Shown here one piece after another: positions 15,701 through 16,651 of a DNA stretch of 16,651 bases; position 1 is the first letter of the stretch; each line of letters opens with the position of its first letter. The stretch comes from an uncultured Acidobacteriota bacterium (GTDB lineage Bacteria; Acidobacteriota; Thermoanaerobaculia; Gp7-AA8). The notes beneath the pieces are model-generated. The model saw only the letters and a list, made by a program, of their open reading frames with translations, was not told the DNA's origin and did not search any database. The DNA is taken from NCBI GenBank assembly GCA_946887105.1, contig CAMPKJ010000089.1:1-16651 (forward strand), written 5' to 3'. A program made the translations under genes and the position numbers.

Positions 15701-16651
15701 CGTGCCGTTCACGATCGGTGAGCCGCTCTCGACGATGTCCACCGCCGGTGCGTTGGTCTTGACGTGGAACGCGTAGTCGAGACGCGCGGTGTTGCCCGCG
15801 CGATCGACGGCCACGAGCGTGAAACGGTTCGCGCCTTCGCTGACGGCGAGCGTCGAGAAAGAGAACGCGCCGTTCGCGACCGCGGCCTGCGTGCCGGTGG
15901 CCTCGGAGAACACATTGACGGTATCGGGCGAGACGCTGCCGCTGACGGCAGGCATCGTGCCGACCGAGGCGCCGTTGGCCGGCGACAGCGTCAGGAACTG
16001 CGGCGGGACCTTGTCGATCGTGAACTGCACCACCACTTCATCGGCGGCGTTGCCGGCGCAGTCGACCGCGTTCGCCTTCAGCTCGTACGTCTTCTCGAGC
16101 GCGATCGGCGTGCCGCTGGCATACGCGGCGCCATCGAGCGTGAGCGTGAGCTTCGTATTCGGATCGGCATCGACCACGCGCACGAACGGCGCGACGGTGC
16201 GATTCACGAACGGCGCGGTGAAGGGAACACCCGACTCGGTGATCTCGATGCGCGGCTTGGTCTCGTCGATGCGCACCTGCACGGTGGCGACGGATTCGTG
16301 CGCGCTGCTGTCGCGCGCGGTGACGACGATGACGAACTTCCCTTCGGACGGGAACTGCAGCGTGGCGTTCCAGCTCTTCTTGTCATCGCTGAGCGTCGCG
16401 TTCACCGCGGGCGCGGTGCCCGGGAGAATGGCCACGCTCACGGACGCCACGTGCGGATCGGCGATCGCGCCGCTGACCTGCACGGTCTTCGTGGTCAGGC
16501 AGGCGTTCGCCGCCGGCGACGCGATGGTCACCTCGGGAGCGCGCGTGTCGACCGTGACTTCGACCGACACCGGATCGCTGACGTTGCCCGCCGCGTCGGT
16601 GCCGATGGCGACGATCGTGTTCGAGCCTTCGAGCAGTTCGAGCGACGGCAC
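725..16651 (-). CDS. Giant Ig/propeller/RHS-repeat protein with C-terminal LAS-type peptidase tip (5' partial)
   Basis: The frame is open for 5308 codons from the right edge to the TGA at 727-725. The first codon seen is an internal GTG, so the true start, any signal sequence and any delivery domain lie outside. Residues 1-991 are Ig-like repeats. They are followed by Big_5-type domains (992-1091, 1184-1282), a carboxypeptidase-regulatory-like fold (1290-1404), ZU5-like segments (around 1686-1745 and 2140-2220), a further Big_5-type domain (2484-2607), a propeller-like region (2612-3260), and RHS/YD repeats from about 3418. The RHS core ends at residue 5090 with DPTGE, followed by a 218-residue C-terminus with zinc peptidase motifs. 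In known RHS proteins the YD repeats form a beta-cocoon holding a C-terminal toxin that is released by self-cleavage. Here the long Ig stalk suggests a surface-displayed or secreted stick-like protein rather than a short PAAR-type T6SS effector. It lies directly upstream of the candidate immunity gene. The family is certain; the toxin function is inferred from motifs. Confidence 0.95.
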   Translation of the reverse strand: MPSLELLEGSNTIVAIGTDAAGNVSDPVSVEVTVDTRAPEVTIASPAANACLTTKTVQVSGAIADPHVASVSVAILPGTAPAVNATLSDDKKSWNATLQFPSEGKFVIVVTARDSSAHESVATVQVRIDETKPRIEITESGVPFTAPFVNRTVAPFVRVVDADPNTKLTLTLDGAAYASGTPIALEKTYELKANAVDCAGNAADEVVVQFTIDKVPPQFLTLSPANGASVGTMPAVSGSVSPDTVNVFSEATGTQAAVANGAFSFSTLAVSEGANRFTLVAVDRAGNTARLDYAFHVKTNAPAVDIVESGSPIVNGTRYTRAVKVDIISNEAGAILTATHNGQPFTSGTLITANGSHTINATARDSFGHTSPAKEVTFTIDREGPVVTITEPQDGVTVTADRIRVRGAISGDPVSATINGLPLTLTGGAFDLEVALDLGPNEIVVRALDAAGNAGVDTVDVIRGSGTLGLILHSPIASLPTNRRTTIVAGQVLSPAGVSFVTVNDIQIPIDAAGAFRKTDFPLVEGPNVITAIVRKDGAEGSVSVTVNADFTPPAVAVRESGNILEDEARFATQAQITVTATDAGQDLTPTLLIDAAPAVSPALITASGGHSLVATARDAAGNETRIERTFFIGGGTGGGCALTDFDPADGALVTSEQVTLIGRTGGAPGVKVNGTAAVVSNNSFTATINLSNEGANVITVTCTDANGTPTGEPETITITRATGAPSIDITEPAHNSASADELIAVRGTVTGATEVLVNGVGAIVTGNAFVASNVRLSAGANVVVARAKNAAGRTATDSVHVTWLKNLPAISITAPAAALTVRAATVDVSGLWTSIDPASITVTRSGVGATVQTAVTSDTTGTFVASSVPLVIGTQTITVRGLDRLGRAATATIEVTRADGKPSIRIDSPADNAFFASTAGASFTVSGTFEAETNATVEVNGENATLSGSTFTATVPFSSLLTTHVVARVTEQTGVYALDNLRVSKLGAAPTVISTFPELDDATDVAPGTLPLVLFSAAMDRASVRSAFRLENAAGTAVSGDVILDRDVLTFVPATLLASGERFTIRVAAGALDLAGNAMAQPFARSFTVAAMAPVDAPTLNAHAARVCGSLELSGTAPANVRIRIDLGTLQFNTSASATGAFSYTLPLSGRTGFQVARVRVVGSDGSLSAAAEAKFEVDCAGPHVTDATYDRSTNALTITFSKAIDLATVTTGTNGSAQLQLTDGTIAGGTVSALATPSSVSIVPAQDLTEQTFTLTVTTAVRDTGGAALTAPYSRAFTIGEPTLGDGSGYISGEVFDADTGRPLPGASVSIDVPLGAFARPVGAQSAFSRPVSTQNVSTDNVSTTAAVVGIADNRGRYLRELPEGAHTIRASAQNYTTVWRQIIVRTGAGVIPTDIRLTPRGVTKDGNGGALVLNHGGAPNTPLALPAELRIPAAMVGAGNSVTLTSVGAQSLAGLLPLGWSPLASAEIVTNAASLSGAELEFTVPGTAIGDAGQTLTAVRYFDDRDEWRVVMAVVPVTNDKATISVNGPGAYALVYPDKDPRLAKPADPVGGGALAGVADPCAAATPSPCAPLAAKNALHLDPPAVLPTQRTVATLTIEGGETSLFPSGTAVQAYVDEELRLADGTRDVVAPFATDLLLYRNLAGDTGEAVFHLAPSPRASQVALEVGYDHIRIIPYPERLDRGTLIGPEGGRVPADDRVSVEIPAGATTDAMQATAVSIKDFSSFGTIAGYRIVGGVDLSLQWAGQGEESSPVELIKPARATFTVVDAALPSQLILVEVIEGTEYGRIYRFASQITALEGGSRFSTKTIDRAVLPVDGIIRDGRYLLLAPNAPIAFTTGTVHLGAGGSAVANARVLTPPLGVIDLTRVTGIFNVPVPAALFSLVPRTFATGDGAAYNHPTAPAADAVVNVGALALVAQPPTVTMTLFAHSDSGLSEVTAEGATGVSTSTSIKASFLPGVDPQSVQTNSLTVLDHENGSIVPGRAVAQGNTGILWTLEPGVRLRADATYTAVIASSVRSTNGTPVTDVSATFSTVSVLTSANVDASKIRITMPDENGRALIIGAPGALTKDWNAVAVRRFRDFTNRPQDTANEQNAFQIELGTGTDPLNRVTIADEIYLQIVNNAGSVAAIVPLGPFTTEDGRGFVAPANKAATFTTIDQITVAVPAGAFEVPTVVHIESAAKAAFEDVPGFNDELSYFAGFRIDFEGIARKQLDLTFPAPANLPAGKTPLLGYHGMSALGPRIMVTNLLRQDGDKLTTSLPEGSSVRGISARGIRGEAIVNPTVLRDMLLGIDRGALIIGFTFQTAISWITFAPPPHPPDFFIPPIKSIYYASFAAEDGEVLVPVAASGTFNIVGVDPGSGLETFNAPYTALNPGEPTTPTSVTLPTTNEEGPYPVFVSPGRAEFLEIHSEEFTDESIRNVRAIFNGSTITFMSAIDPLPLNTRVEVLNLRSGDVGSVDNFAMSTLTLNALVGDQLVVLISDHEIDPATNVTVVFSEPIDDSDAELLDDQFTLEVRDPEITGSTFQPVPDDLVEIRTNSGGRRISVIMRGGYQRGKQYRLAMLKSIKDGGPGALGLGQRASGSPLTAGPEISADALRIDFSVRAPKGLLNTFNLTKGSVRDLAMIGNILFVSATDGGIFAYDASNPLMMGSAPPFANVEPPVGSSSAVWGLATDRHGRLYATAVTNMYGVVRSYRVEDFECGATGGCPNPLPDKLPDTAAPGTPPDSPPNVQKGNVIVTWRTGVNVGMPLASLIVGGWPEAIPRKIKVVTRDADPVVQKFEDLVTGMTEVTNGFYSGTVTLTGGGSYGKQRVTVVNVTRDYRWSVDVQGTAPPIRVYGQPGDEMHVIRNLSTIGVVSLFGYGIGVYDLNAVDANFHNLYTPGWERLEATYVTSDGQGADAVNCDRAQQATQGRSCEIGALTFAPDAAVTTIGDSVSILVLEQNKGLLHLTMGVGGSPTTFGRPGSMVFAEKTFSGWFGHPRLNRLRSLYADAAGSGGRLPSARYASVDTFKRNGTTYALVTGFEYGLLVVRLDPKMKASSLVDVVWIPGGAQSVRVADAQDLAVVVDGNGRVLLIDLAGVDESSMVTAGPACTNITCEWDLFPTAMAAITGPSAGAGEVGSDDPRIVWKSPVRPPNDPLVFGTVAPIFDSETGFLYTGNVLQTKLRVNSVVDPKLRFVGRTGLGAIPSSMKLLERVVPLGIKPPAGSVAGPDGSLGAFRLQAIIPGSMNESGGSTEPPTIVIDTERILGVASPQTAEPLPRSRFRQTGPRAVPSFQLVRDAPDPTTNDAKKLRYQRGWNRMVTPWIVAIADPRASEQYAWPSGAGTPEEEGCFSCKRPDHLKERPEPEVFELYTAGRYISAYPVAGGLPAGWAWLSESQRLRTRVNTVMADTVRPIPVLVAAQAAPVAGGMLQETTYVHSGEIETGSVDFDAGGRAGWNVVVDRTYRSRTLYESPLGAGWDSALFRRLRELPTREVEYRDGAEVWTFKPSTDTSYTSPAGLALSLRRIDTGWMLTDQKFRITTFDELGRKVRESDEFYKPSDPKSGNVIHYGYDGDGKLSTIIDPVGRKTTLRYYLEPTPQVGLLREIEDWHDTPRLINFEYDANRQLTKVKLPDVANTSGARPEKGYGYYSLSVSNYSDKVELRANLETIHDPNDIERVKFSFGTSALERDRVTGQKWGTGETASFHYNAPTVTNVTDVLGQDRKYTFTANTSDLTSGHGHVSELVELNVPVWAGASFGQLPGTVTAGEPSTPGRNRVWTYSYANGMQTGVTLDGVSSTTIGYNPATNGAGRLLSNVTTAPQSTVSSSSAAPWMPADSAITRTFEYQPGAPHFLKAITAGSKKIESPEPHRGNVPSLQAENDAITSDSKYEPFGLLKETRSAGGTDTAGEGSQSIIDYFPESAPKHARFLPQFVKEGEAGKELVTEFKYPSDTQTITIDPRGTITTTDLDTWGRPTHVVVNKPGDPLVLDTKYEYDAAGRVRKVTRKKGSDDVTTTSTYDAVGRPLTTTVDNVASVNTVTATVVYDLTNRKTIMTRPGGATVTTEVDKLGRPISRTTATGSSPIDQRFAYDLADNRVYTTDLFIASATAYDSNGRAIATRRSDGTITTAKHDELGNATDMKTLTPSGGEIVASSAAGFSTSGRAESFTTGGGLTTKVAWDGAGRTTGAAAGDRATRTTFDVAGRPLTQTSGQGSATAISDVFFNNEFTSYEGALPKLTKSTEKGGSAITTSLERNTSGNVTKTTIGSLEWNSQFDEMGNVTEASAPGRPVTKWDVDARGAVTAETLPGGAQNRYSYHGSGAQNGYRDPTSETTTTVTDLIGRTVSRSYPDGTAEVIEWEGSRIKSLTDRQGRKQTYVYNPMGQLFEVHSATGTLDRMTYDDAGRTLSWKTPDSEVTFEDFDAESRPRKTKQRRFKNGSGLTSSPVLLDEFEQTHTYNTHGERTFYSMPVYGGLALASGWSTGVTQDYDAMGNLSSIIRGGTLMTASYRNSGRPDTRTVNMAGGGSMTRTYTYDDATALLRRFEVTNANGTIAGSEVSYDGLQKASARMLGLASGERYQHWSYDGRSRVTASLYGVTSPTVAPAAAVPGRMGENLTASDFRASQERTPKLDAATHAAMQTKGIDPTTVDPSSSTFGEQSGHKVASMTQGPQVRTFGYQGAERIDDGLFTYEFDVKGRLIRATEKATAGPIRSIVYEYSGTGRVVGRRAEYSSSASFLSWQLEDRPQILNLDGLPAETTFVWDPISDRLVSVFKAGATTTSDANGGLIKQIIHGGAAYDDPLETATIDPSTGSVTHLYPIYDEAGGGSLQAIVNETGEVVARNLTQDPYGAEDVILGGAAIDNVKVEVKKTDGSVDTIDVTFHATEAIAQSSIANGARLAVVDNRGDLVRTATVTPTADPTDAFTVRWSLTPAQWSALTDLTPVNVNGVDRTAAALSVGATPDLRASNWAAELPVLPPPDWVKATKPVFTTADLMVEVREPLSTLTDFIIAGGPSGTRTTKLYEIDALALLAEPGSGEEFSQDIMSAATHAHPFTEPMTRLNYVRNRWYDPGTATFLSPDPMGYTDSSNLYAFCGGDPVNRRDPTGELWQQSSAKKSEPYIWVDTCQRQEICYATIAAAVGKDLRIYGSQGSEDITDYEANANGVIEMTPVAGHHDSRLSSVAAAARHPEDYLDSKRAAALFNVSMKYHWGYRDDGNLVFTAGSADTGKPAVNAKGQPVHKSHQAGKNIDMRYPGVRGDKASETADPIKTNLIILLAKLEKAAIGAALTGHPERFEEAKQVLSSKPKVNEQLKAIHKNHIHLQSK
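728..1381 (-). other. C-terminal effector domain: LAS-superfamily (M74/M15-like) zinc peptidase, predicted peptidoglycan hydrolase
   Basis: Residues 5091-5308 of the giant protein follow directly after the RHS core. They contain HKSHQAGKNID (His5223, His5226, Asp5233), then MR, and near the end NHIHL (His5302, His5304). The H-x6-D pair and the later HxH are the metal-binding and catalytic signature of the LAS group (lysostaphin, D-Ala-D-Ala metallopeptidases, sonic hedgehog). The SHQxGxxxD form most resembles penicillin-insensitive murein endopeptidase MepA (M74), although M15/YcbK-type enzymes share the pattern. By analogy, His5226, Asp5233 and His5304 would bind zinc. Cys5109 and Cys5115 could form a disulfide, which fits action outside the cytoplasm. 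The domain ends four residues after the last histidine, an abrupt but complete end. GC is lower than in the rest of the gene. The alternative is a non-toxic cell-wall-remodelling enzyme. Confidence 0.75.
1382..1516 (-). other. RHS hyperconserved core with paired DPxG motifs (predicted self-cleavage site)
   Basis: Residues 5046-5090 read YVRNRWYDPG, then FLSPDPMG, NLYAFCGGDP and RRDPTGE. This is the standard RHS-associated core. In characterised RHS proteins the two aspartates (here Asp5063 and Asp5086) form an aspartyl-protease-like site that cuts just after the second DPxG motif and frees the toxin. The residue after the motif is Glu5090 then Leu5091, where many members have DPxGL. Confidence 0.93.
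1547..2143 (-). other. About 200-residue insertion inside the RHS core
   Basis: In typical RHS proteins the DPYG motif (here residues 4830-4833) is followed within a few dozen residues by the RWYDPxxGxFLSPDP segment. Here about 200 residues (4837-5035) separate them. The insert alternates predicted beta-strands with a proline-rich stretch (LPVLPPPDW) and contains no YD repeat. I do not recognise its fold; an Ig- or FnIII-like sandwich is possible. Confidence 0.6.
2162..6100 (-). repeat. YD/RHS repeat array, about 25 units
   Basis: Residues about 3518-4830 hold roughly 25 copies of the degenerate unit centred on YDxxGRxxxxxxxxxG. Examples are YGYDGDGKLS, YEYDAAGRVRK, TYDAVGRPL, TFDVAGRPL, MTYDDAGRTL, QDYDAMGNLS and YEFDVKGRLIR. 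Units are about 20 residues apart, sometimes spaced by longer loops. The repeats are protein-level; I see no near-identical DNA copies. The array ends with NETGEVVARNLTQDPYG, the usual last strands before the RHS core. In known structures such repeats spiral into a hollow shell enclosing the C-terminal toxin. Confidence 0.93.
6101..6400 (-). other. RHS entry domain (DUF6531-like)
   Basis: Residues 3418-3517 contain TTYVHSGE, VDFDAGGRAGW, DRTYRSRTLYESPLGAGWD and a following YRDGAEVWTF strand. This is the usual start of RHS shells: a phrase about the tag HSGE, then RxYxS and the GPLGxGWD motif, then the header YRDG. It marks where the shaft passes into the cocoon. Confidence 0.8.
6401..6871 (-). 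other. Linker between propeller-like region and RHS shell, with CxxC pair
   Basis: Residues 3261-3417 are not assigned to a known domain. They include GCFSCKR (Cys3336, Cys3339), aromatic-rich stretches (RGWNRMVTPW, YTAGRYISAY) and a helix-like segment before the RHS entry. The CxxC could be a disulfide, a metal site or a thiol group. Confidence 0.5.
6872..8818 (-). other. Beta-propeller-like region with LVIVD-type blades and an Ig-like insert
   Basis: Residues about 2612-3260 show repeated strand patterns typical of propeller blades: SVRDLAMIGNILFVSATDGGIFAYD, AVWGLATDRHGRLYATAV, TYALVTGFEYGLLVVRLD, SVRVADAQDLAVVVDGNGRVLLIDL and FGTVAPIFDSETGFLYTGN, given here as separate strand segments. 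The hydrophobic V/I-D endings resemble LVIVD repeats of surface proteins. Residues about 2735-2850 interrupt the pattern with an Ig-like beta segment (VIVTWRTGVNVGMPLASLIV onward). The number of blades cannot be fixed by eye. The role is probably structural or ligand-binding. Confidence 0.65.
8831..9202 (-). other. Big_5-type bacterial Ig-like domain
   Basis: Residues 2484-2607 contain SDHEIDPATNVTVVFSEPID and later GYQRGKQYRLAMLKSIKD. This follows the Big_5 scheme of an initial xxVxFSEPI strand and a late GxxYxLxxxxxxxD segment. Confidence 0.7.
9203..10525 (-). other. Beta-rich shaft segment with a ZU5-like part
   Basis: Residues 2043-2483. At 2148-2220 the pattern DQITVAVPAGAFEVPTVVHI followed by FRIDFEG and LDLTFPAP resembles ZU5-like domains, in which a VxVPAGA strand precedes a structural beta core. 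The segments around 2285-2335, including a hydrophobic stretch (ALIIGFTFQTAISWITF) and a proline-rich stretch (APPPHPPDFFIPP), are unassigned. The hydrophobic stretch is not convincing as a membrane span in this mid-protein context. Confidence 0.5.
10526..10888 (-). other. Big_5-type bacterial Ig-like domain
   Basis: Residues 1922-2042 begin PPTVTMTLFAHSDSG and contain STSIKASFLPGVDPQSVQTN, then LRADATYTAVIASSVRSTNG and ATFSTV. Strand order and the late YTAVI-S-xxxxxxG motif match Big_5 domains elsewhere in this protein. Confidence 0.65.
10889..12439 (-). other. Beta-rich shaft segment with ZU5-like and degenerate carboxypeptidase-regulatory-like parts
   Basis: Residues 1405-1921. A Pro/Ala-rich connector lies at 1542-1590 with Cys1565 and Cys1573. 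At 1686-1745, GTLIGPEGGRV followed by VSVEIPAGA is the typical opening of a ZU5-like domain. At about 1838-1919, GTVHLGAGGSAVANARVLT followed by TGIFNVPVPA looks like a degenerate carboxypeptidase-regulatory fold. The rest (1405-1541, 1591-1685, 1746-1837) is beta-rich and not assigned. Confidence 0.5.
12614..12643 (-). repeat. Two 15-base tandem units (NVST repeat)
   Basis: On the minus strand two adjacent 15-base units share GAACGTCAG/GACAACGTCAG-type cores and encode QNVST and DNVST. They sit in the loop of the carboxypeptidase-regulatory domain. Confidence 0.7.
12635..12694 (-). repeat. Two 30-base tandem units encoding related decapeptides
   Basis: Residues 1320-1329 (FARPVGAQSA) and 1330-1339 (FSRPVSTQNV) are adjacent ten-residue copies sharing F-x-R-P-V and Q at the same positions. 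They form a low-complexity insertion in the domain loop. Confidence 0.7.
12785..13678 (-). other. Two Big_5-type Ig-like domains flanking an Ig-like domain
   Basis: Residues 992-1091 (VISTFPELDDATDVAPGTLP, then FSAAMDRASV, ALDLAGNAMAQPF) and 1184-1282 (TNALTITFSKAIDLATV, then AVRDTGGAALTAPYSRAFTI) both match the Big_5 layout. Between them, residues 1095-1181 form an Ig-like domain with Cys1109 and Cys1181, spaced so that they could pair. Confidence 0.75.
13679..16651 (-). repeat. Array of Ig-like repeats (one partial, eleven complete)
   Basis: Residues 1-991 divide into units of 80-95 residues with boundaries near 40, 134, 218, 303, 386, 468, 555, 641, 727, 810 and 904. Most end in a conserved turn such as TDAAGN, VDCAGN, VDRAGN, RDSFGH, LDAAGN, RDAAGN, KNAAGR or LDRLGR, followed by a last strand and a Pro-ending linker (VPP, TPP, GKP). 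These are bacterial Ig-like domains of extracellular stalks. A GGGTGGG linker (634-640) splits the array. The array continues beyond the right edge. Confidence 0.88.

Overview
The window holds one giant minus-strand gene and two small genes behind it, all transcribed right to left. (1) Positions 725-16651 are the last 5308 codons of a single uninterrupted reading frame. Its N-terminus lies beyond the right edge. It encodes a multidomain RHS/YD-repeat surface or secreted protein. (2) Four bases downstream is a 167-residue predicted lipoprotein or exported protein (217-720). (3) After a 57-base gap come the first 53 codons of chorismate synthase, aroC (1-159), cut by the left edge. There are no RNA genes, CRISPR arrays, insertion sequences or plus-strand genes that I can support.

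In translation order the giant protein contains: a partial plus eleven complete Ig-like repeats (residues 1-991); Big_5-type Ig domains (about 992-1282); a carboxypeptidase-regulatory-like domain (1290-1404) with a short-repeat insertion; ZU5-like and further beta-rich modules (1405-2483); another Big_5-type domain (2484-2607); a beta-propeller-like region (2612-3260); a linker with a CxxC pair (3261-3417); an RHS entry domain (3418-3517); about 25 YD repeats (to about 4830); an inserted stretch of about 200 residues (4837-5035); the RHS hyperconserved core with its two DPxG motifs (ending at residue 5090); and a 218-residue variable C-terminus.

The key observation is that this C-terminus carries a full set of LAS-superfamily zinc peptidase motifs: HxxHQxGxxxD at 5223-5233 and HxH at 5302-5304. 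This is the signature of murein endopeptidases (MepA/M74) and M15 peptidases. Together with the tightly coupled downstream exported protein, it reads as a polymorphic toxin with a peptidoglycan-cleaving tip and a candidate periplasmic immunity protein. The tip and its partner gene are visibly lower in GC (sampled 60-base lines 43-60%) than the shaft (sampled lines 65-68%), as expected for exchangeable toxin-immunity cassettes.

The organism is a high-GC bacterium with an envelope. The mix of Big_5, ZU5-like and carboxypeptidase-regulatory modules with YD repeats suggests Acidobacteriota (for example Thermoanaerobaculia) or Myxococcota-like lineages. This is a low-confidence inference, and the aroC fragment would be the better phylogenetic marker.
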